Positions 28,093-39,300 of a stretch of DNA of 64,000 nt are shown here, in pieces; position 1 is the first letter of the stretch; each line of letters starts with the position of its first letter. Source of the DNA: Flammeovirgaceae bacterium (GTDB lineage: Bacteria > Bacteroidota > Bacteroidia > Cytophagales > Cyclobacteriaceae). A model generated the notes under the pieces. It ran no database searches. It saw only the letters and a list, made by a program, of their open reading frames with translations, and was not told where the DNA came from. The DNA is taken from NCBI GenBank assembly GCA_016712035.1, contig JADJRT010000004.1, positions 1 to 64,000 of the forward strand, written 5' to 3'. The position numbers and the translations under genes were made by a program.

Positions 28093-28452
28093 TCAGGATT
28101 GTAATTGTTCGTTGTGGAGCCACGACTTCTTGGCCATCAACTCTTCTTTCGACTCAACCATATCCGGATCGGGCACACAACAATCCACTGGACAAACAGC
28201 CGCACACTGAGGCTCTTCGTGAAAACCCGTGCACTCCGTACATTTTCCAGATACTATATAATAGAATTCATCCGACACTGGAGCTTGAGACGATTTAGCA
28301 TCTACCTGAGATCCATCTTCCAACTCTACCTAGGTAAGGGCTGTACCCCCTGCCCAATTCCACTCGCGGCCACCCTCATAGATGGCGGTATTAGGGCACT
28401 CCGGTTCGCATGCCCCACAATTAATACATTCATCCGTTATCTTTATTGCCAT
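28093..28452 (-). CDS. 2[4Fe-4S] ferredoxin interrupted by an in-frame amber codon
   Basis: Electron carrier with two cubane clusters. The first cluster motif is CINCGACEPEC near the N-terminus; the second is CTECTGFHEEPQCAAVCPVDC. The total of 119 codons and the tail (CCVPDPDMVESKEEL) match the ferredoxin that is conserved in Bacteroidota next to LuxC-type acyl-CoA reductase. Codon 41 reads TAG (28330-28332, plus strand CTA) where relatives usually have Glu (GAG). The frame is the same on both sides, so this is a base substitution, not an indel. It may be a base-call error, a real nonsense mutation or readthrough. A near-perfect promoter is present at 28490-28520. Confidence 0.85.
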
Positions 28453-28489
28453 GTGCGATAAATTTCAATTACGTAAAGTACTTTTGCCA

Positions 28490-28520
28490 CAAAAATACGG
28501 CTACAAAGTCAACTGTCAAA
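28490..28520 (-). promoter_or_regulatory. Promoter of the ferredoxin gene
   Basis: Minus strand: TTTG (28517-28520), exactly 19 nt, then TATTTTTG (28490-28497). Both boxes match the Bacteroidota consensus. The ATG is 38 nt downstream. Confidence 0.72.
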
Positions 28521-28553
28521 ACAACAAACCCTCACTTAAAGTTTTAAATCGCG

Positions 28554-29564
28554 ATGAAATTAGAGGATAAAGTCAACGCTTTTGCAGCCCTAGGGCACAA
28601 AATGAGTCGGCTGACAGATTCAGAAAAGAATGACATTGCCGTTAATGCCGCCCAATTGAATCCGTGGTTTACGCACGATTCAGTGGCAACGGCTTTATCG
28701 GGGATCAATCATTTTTTAAAGAAAGATACTTTATCAAACTGGGCAGCTCAATACCCCATCGAACATCAAAAGAGTAAAACCGTAGGAGTAGCCATGGCTG
28801 GAAATATTCCCTTGGTTGGATTTCATGACCTATTATGTATACTTCTATGCGGACATCAGCTTATTGCAAAAAAGAGTTCACAGGATTCATACTTAACTGA
28901 TTTGTTGATCAATTGGCTAATTGAAATTGAGCCTCGATTTAAATCCAAGATAAGATTTGAAGAACGATTAAATGGTGTAGAAGCGGTAATTGCAACCGGC
29001 AGCGACAACACCGCACGCTATTTTGAATACTACTTCCGAACAATTCCGCACATTATAAGAAAAAACAGAACCTCCATTGCCGTGCTAATGGGTGAGGAAA
29101 CTCCTGAAATACTTTTTGAATTGGGCAAAGATGTATTTACCTACTTTGGTTTGGGCTGCAGAAACGTATCAAAGATATATGTACCGGAAGATTACAACTT
29201 CCCGAATTTACTGGATGCCTGGCAATCGTATGAATCGATTATTCATCATCATAAGTATGCGAATAATTACGATTATCAAAAATCAATTCTTTTGGTGAAC
29301 GGTATACACTTTTATGATACCGGATACTTATTAACAACGGCCAGTAAGAACTTAGTCTCGCCTATCTCTGTATTGTTTTATGAAACGTATACGAATCAGG
29401 CTGACCTGGATCAAAAGATTCAGTTACAAAGAGAAAAGATCCAATGTATTGTATCCGCTGACGGATGGTATAAAAGCAGTTTAGCTTTTGGCACCGCACA
29501 AAGACCAGATGTGTCTGACTATGCCGACCAAATAGATACCATGAAATTTCTAACTTCAATTTAG
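28554..29564 (+). CDS. Acyl-CoA reductase, LuxC family
   Basis: NAD(P)H-dependent reductase of the aldehyde-dehydrogenase superfamily that would turn acyl-CoA into an aldehyde. The 336 residues include VGVAMAGNIPLVGFHD, the cofactor region GVEAVIATGSDNTARYF, and the active-site cysteine in FGLGCRNVSKIYVP. It is divergent from the ferredoxin gene, a pairing that recurs in Bacteroidota and suggests a shared role. The physiological substrate is unknown. It is convergent with the giant adhesin gene, whose stop lies 3 bp away. Confidence 0.9.
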   Translation: MKLEDKVNAFAALGHKMSRLTDSEKNDIAVNAAQLNPWFTHDSVATALSGINHFLKKDTLSNWAAQYPIEHQKSKTVGVAMAGNIPLVGFHDLLCILLCGHQLIAKKSSQDSYLTDLLINWLIEIEPRFKSKIRFEERLNGVEAVIATGSDNTARYFEYYFRTIPHIIRKNRTSIAVLMGEETPEILFELGKDVFTYFGLGCRNVSKIYVPEDYNFPNLLDAWQSYESIIHHHKYANNYDYQKSILLVNGIHFYDTGYLLTTASKNLVSPISVLFYETYTNQADLDQKIQLQREKIQCIVSADGWYKSSLAFGTAQRPDVSDYADQIDTMKFLTSI

Positions 29565-29567
29565 AGC

Positions 29568-32500
29568 TTACTGACCTCTTAGAATTTCAATCCATCCCTT
29601 GTAGGCCTGACCATCTGCGGAAAGCATATAATAATAGATACCATCCGCAATATCACCACCAGTCCAATCATTTTTATAATCAGAAGCGGAGAATACCTCC
29701 CTTACCCCAGCGATTGGTAATTATCAGCTGGGAGTTCGTTGGTAAATTCCGAATCACCAATAGATCATTGGCACCATCTCCGTTAGGCGTAAATACGTTG
29801 GGCACAAATAGACCGCAGCCACCCGTTGGTTCAACCATATCAAGATCATAGAATGCGGATGTCACGGAACCTACACATCCATTTACGCTCGATTGATTTT
29901 GAGAAAGTTGAAGTTGGTACGAACCTAATGCCAAGTCTGAAATGGTAAACGCACCTGAAGCTGCCTGATCTTTTGTTATGGTACCATCCTGCACAATATT
30001 TCCATTATCAAAGACCATAAAGGTGTAATCTGTATTAGTGGAGCCAATCAAACCCGTTAAGACTACACTTCCTGAGCTTATAAGACAATCGTAGGTAGAA
30101 GAAGCTATATCAAAGTCCACGAGGTCAGGAATTCCAGTTGGATCGATCGTGAACAAACCTCTTTTAATACAGGCGGGATTTGTATCATCACCATAGGTAA
30201 CGGTGTAATTATAAATACCTATTGGTAGACCCGTAAATATAAAATTATTGAATTGGGTTGCCTGAACCGGACCATCAATTTCAATCTTGACTCCAATTAA
30301 ATTAACAAGCGGTACAGCCGGAACTATATCAAATGTTACGGTACCATCCGGTACTGCAGCCCCACAGGTTGCCAGCGTAGTTACGGGTGTAATAATAACT
30401 GTTGCACAATTGTTTAAAGGTGCACACAGCGGATCTCCCGATGGTAAAACTGAAACTGATACCACAGTAGTCAACTGATTTGAACATGATCCAATAGTTG
30501 CAAAAACATTAAATGTTGAGTTAGAAGTTAATGCTCCTGTTGGAAGGCTTAGGGTAGAACCCGTTCCAGCTATTGGGCCTCCTATCGTATTATTAGTTAC
30601 GTTATCTCTTAGCTGATAACTCACTCCCACCTCAGAATTATCAACTTGAATAGCTGTAGAGGTCCCGAAACAAATAACCGCAGTCTGTGCAGTAACCGTT
30701 AACCCAACAGCCGGTGCGGGGTTGACAGTTATAGAGACTATAGCTGTTAATGGTGCAGCACAAGTTACAGTAGTGGCCAAAACGTTAATCGTTAGAGATG
30801 TTAGCAAATTTCCTGTTGCGAGATCCAGTGTTCCGCCCGTACCTGCAACCGAAACACCGATCAAACTATTATCAGAATCATCTCTCAACTGATAGTCAAC
30901 ACCCACTTCACTATTTGCAATTTGAACAACCGTTCCATTGCCAGCACATAATGTGTTTGACTGAGCTGTTACTGCCAAACCTAAGTTAATGGCACCGGCC
31001 ACATTTACTAGTACAGTCGATGTTAACTCTACAGGCGCGCAAACACCACCCGTAGCCAACACGTTAAATGTGATTGGTGCATTTAGTGCCCCTGTTGAAA
31101 GTAACAAGGTGGCGCCTGTTCCCATCATAGCAGCCCCTATTAAGCTGTCATCTGCATCGTTTCGCAACTGATAACTAACACCCACTTCTGAATTTGCAAT
31201 GTCTATAGTTGTAGAACCTCCTACACATAACGTAGAAGCTGGACCGGTAACCGCCAGAGCAGGATTTGGATCAACATCCACATTTACCGTGGCCAGATTG
31301 GTCAACTCTATCGAACAAATTCCATTAGACGCCAGTATATTAAATGTGGTACCAACCGTAAGATTTCCTGTGGGCAAATCGATTGATGCACCCGTACCAG
31401 CAACTGGTACGCCAATCAAGCTATCATCGGCATCATTTCGCAGTTGATAATTTACGCCCGATTCGGAATTAGTAATTTGAATATTGGTTGAAGACCCTGA
31501 GCAAACCGCAGCCGCTTGCGGACTTACATTAACAGAAGCATCAATGGATCCAACAACGGTAACGGTTACTGTTGCCGATAATTGTATGGGTGCACATACA
31601 CCCCGTGTAGCCACAACATTAAATGTGATATCTGAAGTTAAAACTCCCGTTGGTAATGCTAAGGTAGCACCTGTTCCAACCAATGCCGATCCGATCAGAC
31701 TATTATCAGCATTATTTCTTAGCTGATAACTTACCCCTACTTCAGAATTTGCAACCTCCACAGAACTCGACCCGCCTGAACAAACCGGACTAAGTGGAGT
31801 AGTAACGGCTAACCCAACCAAAGGCACCTCATCAACACTAATTGAAACCGGAGCACCCACCAAGATACCAGGACAATTTGCATCTGTAACACTGATCAAC
31901 GTGTATGTGGTAGCAGTAGCCGGTGACACTGAGATTAAAGTAGAACTAGTTACTGAATTACCAGGGAAGGTTGTTACCCCATCAGAGTATTGAAAATTCC
32001 AAGGTCCTGTTCCTGTGAAATTAAAATTCAGATTAGTGCTTTGACCATTGCAAATGGTAGTGCTTCCGGTAATCTCACTAGTAGGCAGTTGATTTACCGT
32101 TAATGTGATAGAGGCAGCAGAACTTTCGCAACCGTTAAAGGTTTCTGTTACAAAAACTGTTGTAACATTGGCTGCTGCACTACTAAAGCCCAATTGAGCA
32201 TTCGTTGGTGTTGTCCCTGTTGTTAGAATTGTGGTTAAACTAACATCTCCATACCAGGTATAGATACTACCCACATTTGGTGTAGTGACAACCGGAGGTA
32301 TAATTACACCGCCTACGCAATAGACATTGGGTGTAAATGTAATTCCTGGTGTTACCGGTACTGCATTTACAGTAAGAGTAACAGGAGTTGCCAATCCTTG
32401 ACAATTGGTGTTGTTTTTCTCAGTTATAAAAATGGTTTTTGTATTATCAACAGCACTGCTAAAGCCTAATTGTACATTCGTGGGATTGCTCCCTGTTGTG

Positions 32501-35173
32501 AGCACGGTAGTAAGACCAGCATCGCTATACCAGGTATACACACTTCCAACATTTGGGGTGGTAATTACGGGCGGGGCTATAGATGCGCCTACACAATAAG
32601 TTGATGGATTAAAGGTTGTCGCTGGTGCCGATGGTATTGGATTCACTGTTAAGGTAACAGCCGTAGCCAGCCCCGTACATAAACTACTGTTCATCTCCGT
32701 TACAAAAACGGTGGTACTATTTGGTGCAGCACTACCAAATCCAAGTTGCGCGTTGGTTGGGGCAGTTCCAGTAGCAATAAGGGTTGATAAACTAACATCG
32801 CTATACCAGGAATACGTGCTTCCACCAACCGGAACAGTAACAACAGGCGGAATAATTGCCTGACCTACACAGTAAATACTTGGGTTGAACGTAATAGCTG
32901 GAGCTGATGGCACTGCATTGACCGTTAAGGTAATCGTTGTAGCCGGACCAGTACAATTATTGGTAGTTGTCTCTGTAACAAATACAGACGTGACTGAGGC
33001 CGCTGCACTAGTAAAGCCTAATTGTGCATTGGTTGGTAAAGTGCCCGTGGTTAACACCGTTGTAAGACCGGCATCGCTATACCAGGTATAGGTGCTTCCA
33101 CCTGTTGGTGTGGAAATAACGGGTGGTGTTATCGCTGAGCCTACACAATAGGAACTGGGGCTAAAGGTAACAGCTGGAGCAACCGGTACCGGGCTTACAG
33201 TAAGGGTAATTGACGTAGCAGGACCCGGGCAATTGCTGCTATTTGTTTCTGTAATAAAAATTGTTGTGCTATTGGCAAGGGCACTGCTAAAACCCAGTTG
33301 GGCATTGGTTGGTATGGTTCCGGTTGTTAACAATGTAGAAAGGCTTACATCGCTATACCAGGAATAGGTGCTACCACCAATAGGTGTCGCAACAATAGGC
33401 GGTGTTATCGGTTGACCAACACAATAGGAATTTGGGCTAAAAGTAATAGCCGGAGCTAAAGGAATGGGGTTTACAGTTAGTGTTACCGTGGTTGCAGGCC
33501 CCATGCAATTACTGCTATTCGTTTCTGTAACAAACACAACTGTTGTATTTACTGATGCGCTACTAAATCCTAGTTGTGCATTTGTTGGTGTAGATCCGGT
33601 TGTTAGTATTGTTGTTAGGCCAGCATCGCTATACCAGCTATAGGTACTGCCTCCAACCGGAGTGGTTACTATGGGTGGTGTAATGGCTGTACCTACACAA
33701 TACGAACTCGGGCTAAAAGTTATACCGGGTAGGACTGGAATTGCAGCGACCGTTAATGTTACCGGGGTTGCAGGGCCCGGACAATTGTTGCTATTGGTTT
33801 CTCTTACATATACGGTAGTGGTATTTGCAGAGGCACTGCTAAAACCTAATTGTGCATTGGTGGGTGCAATTCCTGTTGTTAAGAGAGTAGATAAACTGAT
33901 ATCACTAAACCATGAATAGGTGCTCCCTCCTATTGGTACAGTTATAGTTGGGGGTGTTATCGCTTGACCCACGCAATAGGAACTTGGTGTAAAAGTAACG
34001 GCTGGGGCAATTGGAATTGCATTAACTGTTAAATTAACAGCTGTTGCTGCACCTTCACAATTACTGCTATTTGTTTCCGCTACGAATACAGTTGTGATAT
34101 TGGCTGCAACGCTGCTAAAGCCTAGCTGAACATTGGTTGGATTCGTTCCTGCGATCAGCAAGGTGGTTAACCCAGCATCTGAATACCAATTGTAGGTGCT
34201 TCCTCCTGTAGGAGTTGTAATACTGGGAGTAACAATAGCATCATTAACACAGTAAGTATTGGGGGTAAACGTAACCGCAGGAGCTACAGGCACCGGATTA
34301 ACAGTAATTAATGTCGAACCACTAACGGCCACTGAAACGCAGCCATTAATATCGGTGACGTTTGTTAATGTGTAGGTTGTATTGATTAATGGTGATACGG
34401 AAACATCCGATCCGCTGATATAGTTATTCACTACCCCAAGGCCGGTGACCGTAAGCGTGAAAGGTCCAACGCCACCCGTTACATCAACCTTAAAAGTGGA
34501 AGACTCACCCACACAGATTGGTGTTGTTCCAGTTAACGCAAGTACTGCATTGGATGGTGCCGGAGGCTCAATGATTGAAATGGGGCCAATGGTCTGACTA
34601 CAGTTCGTTCCATTATCATTAACAACCACGGTATAATCTCCAGCGGTAAGTCCAGAAATATCCTGAGCGGAAGAAGTAAAGCCATTGGTGGCCGTCCATG
34701 AGTAAGAATAATTTGATGTGCCTCCTGGAAACATCAATGGAAATCTGACCATTAGGCGCTGCACAACTTGTACTATTAATAGGAAAACCTGCTGTGGTTG
34801 AAACTGAAATGTCCGTTGTGCCATTAATAGCAAAATTATTCTGAGTAAAATCTAGCGGATTTCCATCCTGAACTACAATAGTATATAGCCCCGGTTTTAA
34901 ATTGGTCACTTGAAAAGGGACTCCCAGTGCCATGGGAATATTCAAATAATTAACTGGACCCAAAATAAAAAGTTCTATTGAGGGTATTCCTGAAGTAACC
35001 GTTACCTGGAATGAGCCGTTGTCGAGTACACCATCGCCTCCGATCAAATCGCGGCAAGCATCTTTTTTATTGTCTACTGTTACAACGGGTGCTTGAGCCC
35101 ACGCTACAGCCGAAAAAAAAGTAAGTCCTATAAAGACCCAAAAAAATAGATTTTTCGATTTCAAGGACGTCAT
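29568..35173 (-). CDS. Giant repeat adhesin with gliding-motility-type (CHU_C) C-terminal sorting domain, two frameshifts
   Basis: Secreted cell-surface protein of about 1,868 residues. Order: signal peptide (FFWVFIGLTFFSAVAWAQ), an N-terminal segment with SprB-like repeats (SYSWTATNGFTSSAQDISGL), an Ig-like domain, eight 92-residue Ig-like repeats (family A), one bridging Ig-like domain, five 92-residue repeats of a second type (family B), further beta domains, and a C-terminal CHU_C/type B T9SS domain starting VPNVFTPNGDGANDLL. Two errors break the frame: A3 at 34729-34731 should be A2 (restoring SIDVPGGTSNYSYSW), and C3 at 29699-29701 should be C2 (restoring NRWGKEVFSASDYKNDW to the stop at 29568). 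A small lipoprotein gene is coupled upstream (TAATG). Likely an adhesin or gliding-related surface protein; ligand unknown. Confidence 0.9.
30447..31830 (-). repeat. Repeat family B: five in-gene 92-residue repeats
   Basis: Five tandem units of about 276 bp within the adhesin. Each carries a Cys-containing start, a VANSEVGVSYQLR-type core, SLIG, a GTGATL turn, LPTG and TFNV. They differ enough to be old duplications. Confidence 0.85.
32086..34290 (-). repeat. Repeat family A: eight in-gene 92-residue repeats arranged as four dimers
   Basis: Eight tandem units of about 276 bp. Each has SSYCVGxAITPP, GGSTYSWYSD, PTNAQLGFSS, TETNSSNC and a closing TLTVN. Units alternate between DAGLTT (1, 3, 5, 7) and D/I-VSLST (2, 4, 6, 8), and CVGQ occurs only in units 2, 4 and 6. 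The real duplication unit is therefore a dimer of about 552 bp. Confidence 0.88.
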
Positions 35174-35523
35174 TAGTTAATTTTGAACTTCATATGTTTT
35201 GAACAGCCATCCGGACTTTGGATGTAAAGGTTGTAATCGCCTTTATCTAAGTCACTAATCTTCTCGCCTTTACCTTCCAATCGGTTATCCTGATTTGATC
35301 CGGAAAAAACAAAATATGTATATGAATCGGAGTTTTTGTACTCCATTACTACTTCACCATTCTTCTGTCCATTTGACGTGTGTGTGATGGTTAATCTCAC
35401 ATCAAAATCATCGCACTTTTCAAAGCCTGCTACAGGCCCTGCTGGCAAACCACACGAAAGGATCGATATAAAAACAAATATCACTCCTAAGATGTTGTAT
35501 TTGAAATGTTTGCCAAGGTTCAT
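35173..35523 (-). CDS. Small lipoprotein coupled to the giant adhesin
   Basis: About 116 residues with a lipoprotein signal (YNILGVIFVFISILSCG). The mature part reads as a short beta-sandwich with VRLTITHTSNGQKNGEVVME and ends DKGDYNLYIQSPDGC before a basic tail, resembling a single SprB-like repeat domain. Its stop overlaps the adhesin start (TAATG), so they are translated together. I prefer the ATG at 35523; the longer frame to 35544 lacks a proper signal start. It may be a surface partner or anchor of the adhesin, by position only. Confidence 0.72.
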   Translation of the reverse strand: MNLGKHFKYNILGVIFVFISILSCGLPAGPVAGFEKCDDFDVRLTITHTSNGQKNGEVVMEYKNSDSYTYFVFSGSNQDNRLEGKGEKISDLDKGDYNLYIQSPDGCSKHMKFKIN

Positions 35524-35629
35524 AGGAGAGGTAATTAAAAGCAAGATACTGCATTCCTGAGAGCAGCGAAAAAGGTTAAAAAATATCTTTTACTCATGTA
35601 AAGATGTAGATTCTAGGACCAACTTATCT

Positions 35630-35662
35630 AAAAAAACACATTACCCATTAGCTAAGTAATGT
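35630..35662 (-). terminator. Terminator of the 35.7-36.2 kb gene
   Basis: On the minus strand ACATTAC and GTAATGT form a 7-bp stem with an 11-nt loop, followed by G and seven T. It lies about 22 bp past the stop at 35684. Confidence 0.7.
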
Positions 35663-35683
35663 TTTAGTAAAAAAATCATGTTT

Positions 35684-36211
35684 TCAATACCGCTTGCTTA
35701 AAATCTCACTCAGTATAAAAGCCTTCTTAAAACTGGTTGGATTCTTTAGTTCTGTGATATAATTACTGACCATAGCGCCTCGCTCCTTGCGCTTATATCC
35801 CTTAAACTGACCAAAGCTTGTATCAGTATCCTCAACTTTAATTGTCTCCTCTAAAGATGGCCGGTTGAAAGCATCACGCTTCGCTTTTTCGTAGGTATCA
35901 TAAATCTGATCCTGAGACTTATAATCTACCCTTTCAGTTTCTTCAACTTCATTTTTTAGATTGTCATCGTAATCAACAAAATCATATTGCTTGGCAGGTG
36001 CAGGTTGTGGAATTGGCTGTTTGACTGGTTTAGGCGCCTTTGCTGCCTGAATCTCACGAAGAAGATCCTCAAAAGATATTGGCTTAGTCTCTGGCAGCGA
36101 AGGAAGATCATCCGATTGATTGGTCTCAAACGGCTTCGCTTTCTTCTTATTTGCCCGGGCTATTAAGGTGATTACTATCACAATGAGCCAAATCCAAAAC
36201 TGAATATCCAT
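35684..36211 (-). CDS. Single-pass membrane protein of unknown function
   Basis: About 175 residues. One N-terminal membrane helix (FWIWLIVIVITLIARA) is followed directly by basic residues (NKKKAK), a Pro-rich, charged cytoplasmic linker (PKPVKQPIPQPAPAKQ) and a more conserved C-terminal part ending AFILSEILSKRY. The layout is that of a membrane-tethered adaptor. I prefer the start MDIQFWIW at 36211 over the longer 36241. It is divergent from smc. I recognise no named family; the ending ELKNPTSFKKAFILSEIL is seen in Bacteroidota hypothetical proteins. Confidence 0.75.
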   Translation of the reverse strand: MDIQFWIWLIVIVITLIARANKKKAKPFETNQSDDLPSLPETKPISFEDLLREIQAAKAPKPVKQPIPQPAPAKQYDFVDYDDNLKNEVEETERVDYKSQDQIYDTYEKAKRDAFNRPSLEETIKVEDTDTSFGQFKGYKRKERGAMVSNYITELKNPTSFKKAFILSEILSKRY

Positions 36212-36374
36212 GATTGACTCAAAGGTATTGAAATAAATCAAAAAACAGCGTTTTTAGGCACTTTTTGCTTGGGATAAATTGTGGATGAAATGAGTAAGCC
36301 CGATTTTCCAATTGCCAATCCTACGGTTATCTTTGCCATCTTATTTTTTCAACCACTAAATTCTCAAGGGATTC

Positions 36375-39300
36375 ATGCAGTTATCGAAGTTGGAGATCAA
36401 GGGATTCAAGAGCTTTGCCGATAAAATAGTGATTAATTTTGACGAAGGAATTACAGGTATCGTTGGGCCAAACGGCTGCGGAAAGTCAAACGTAGTGGAT
36501 TCTATCCGCTGGGTATTAGGTGAACAAAAAACCAGCGCTCTCCGGTCTGAAAAAATGGAGAACGTTATTTTTAATGGCACCAGCCAACGCTCACCACAGC
36601 AAATGGCTGAGGTTTCCTTAACCATTAACAACACTAAAAATATTCTTCCAACAGAATACTCGCAGGTTACTATCACCCGTAGGTTGTATCGTTCTGGTGA
36701 AAGTGAATACCTGCTTAACGGAGTTGCCTGCCGATTAAAGGATATTACTAACCTATTCTTAGATACTGGAGTAGCGTCTAACAGCTATGCCATTATTGAG
36801 TTAGGCATGGTTGATGATATTCTAAATGACCGTGATAACTCACGAAGAATGTTATTTGAAGAAGCTGCGGGGATTTCAAAATTCAAAAAGCGCAAGAAGG
36901 AAACTTTGAAGAAGTTGGAAGACACTGATGCTGACTTAGAGCGCGTGGAAGACTTACTTTTTGAAATAGAAAAGAACATGAAGAGTCTGGAGAAACAAGC
37001 CCGGCAAACTGAACAGTATTACAAAATTAAGGAGGACTATAAAGAGAAAAGCATACAACTAGCAAAAGTAGTTGTAAACAAACAGAAGGAAACCTTTGCC
37101 ACCGTTCAAAAGCAAGTTGAAACTGAAAGCGATCGCAAAACAAAACTTACTACCGGGCTTGCTGAAAAAGAAGCACTGATTGAAAAGTCAAAAGCAGAAC
37201 TTCTTCTTAAGGAGAAAACACTATCCTCGCGTCAAAAAGGAATCAACGATTTCGTTGCTAAAATCAGGCAGTACGAGAGTGAGAAACAGATTAAGAATGA
37301 AAGACTACGTTCCCTTAACGACCGGGTTAATAACCTGAAAGAACAAATCGATCAGGATAAAAAAAGTAACGAACGGGCTCGTTTCAGTATTCAAAGCCTG
37401 GAGACCGAACGAGATACCGCCCATCAGGCATTAAAAGAAATTTCAGATAAAGTTGATCTACTTAAATCAGAATACGAAACACAAAAAGCAGCAACGTATA
37501 CATTGCAAGGTGAATCGGATGCGCTTCGCCAGGTGTATCGCACTAAGCAAGAAGAGTCTTTTCAATTAAATAAGTCTCTTGAAATCCGGGAGATTCAAAT
37601 CTCATCTTTCAAACAAGAATTAGAACGCACGACTACTGACACCAGTCATCAAAGCGCCAGCATTGCTGAGTTCGAGAAGAAGACCGTAGTCTTAAGCGAA
37701 GAGATCAAAGAAAAAAACAGCTATCTCGAAAAATTAAAGAAAGAAGAGGAAGATGTTTTTTCGCGAATCACCTCGCTGGAGAAGACGATTGAAATGATTC
37801 GTGAGGAGATGACAGAGACCGGGCGCAAACTCGATTCGCGTCAAAATGAATTTCAACTCACTAAATCCCTTGTCGAAAATCTGGAAGGCTTTCCTGAAGC
37901 CATTAAATTCCTGAAGAAGAATGTAAGCTGGACAAAAAATGCTCCGCTCCTTTCGGATATCCTTTCCACCAGCGAAGAGTATCGGGTGGCTATTGAAAAC
38001 TATCTGGAACCTTATCTCAACTATTACATTGTTGAGCACGAGGCCGAAGCGTATGAAGCGATCAATATCCTGAGCGATGCCAGTAAAGGCAAAGCCAACT
38101 TCTTTATACTTGACTCATTTGAAAAGTTTTCGCCCTCAGACATTCAAATGTATTCGAATGCATTTCCGGCAACGCAAATCATCGAATTCGATCCTAAGTA
38201 TAACAAACTCATGGCCTTTATCCTTGATAAGGTTTATGTGTACGAAGGCGATGTACGGAATATACCAACTGACGAAAATACGTCTACCACCAAGAGTGGT
38301 AAAGTTACCAGACGTAGATTCAGCTTATCCGGTGGATCGGTAGGATTGTTTGAAGGTAAGAAAATCGGGCGCGCTAAGAATCTTGAGAAACTTGAAAAAG
38401 AGATCAAGGAGTTCACGAAAAGGTTGAAGACATCCGGCACTCTTTGATTGACCGGCAACGGGAACTTGAGCGTTTGCGCAATAACACCCTAAAGCAACAA
38501 ATCGAAGAAGCTCAAAATGCCATTAAGTTGGTTAATGATGAGTTCATTTCCGTGCGCACCAAGCAGGAACAGTTTTCGAATATGTTGAACAGCGCAGATT
38601 TGCGCAAGGAAGATATTATAGAAAAAATTGAAACCCTGAACCAGGAACTTCTTGATCTGCGGCCAAAAGCAGAACAAGCACAATTGGTATCGGGTCAGCA
38701 GGATGAAAAACTGAAACTCATTACTTCTGAATTAAATATTCAAAATGAATTCCTGAGTCAGAAATCATCCACCTACAATGAACAAAATATTCTCTTTCAT
38801 CAGCAAGAGAACCGTGTAAAGAGTGTGGAGCAAGAAATGCGATTCAAGCAGGAGTCGATGGAGCAAAGTAGTTTGCGCGTTGAAACGAACTCGGAAGAAC
38901 TGAAGAAAAATGATGACGAAATCAGAACCATTATTGAAACTACACAAAGCAATGATGAGGAACTGATTGGCATGTATGCAGAGAAGGAAGAGATGGAGAA
39001 AGGCTTAGGAGAAGCCGAAAAAGAATATTACTCTGGCCGTGGCGAGATTGATCAATTTGAAAAAGATCTGCGCGAGGTACAACATCAGCGCCAAAACATC
39101 GACACCTTGTTGATGGAGTTACAGAATCAATTAAATGAAAGTAAGATTCAACTCAATTCCGTTAAAGAAAGATTGTCGGTTGAGTTTAATATTGATCTTG
39201 ATACGGTATTGAGCCAGGCAACGCCTGAAGAAGCGGAACAGTTGGCGTTATTCGATGAAGAAAAACTTCGCGCGGATGTAACCAAAATTCGCGAGAAGCT

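Noticed and set aside
30287..33919. Several plus-strand ORFs of 60-85 codons opposite the adhesin
   Set aside because: They recur with the period of the repeats and are the antisense of conserved Ig-like units; their composition (Val, Thr, Pro rich) follows from the coding strand.
32086..34290. Regular repeats considered as a CRISPR array linked to the solitary Cas6
   Set aside because: The period is 276 bp, the repeats are coding on the minus strand, and there are no short identical repeats with unique spacers.
36328..36335. TATCTTTG upstream of smc as a full promoter
   Set aside because: The -7 box is good, but I could not find a convincing TTTG or TTGG at 18-21 nt upstream, so I only mention it with the gene.
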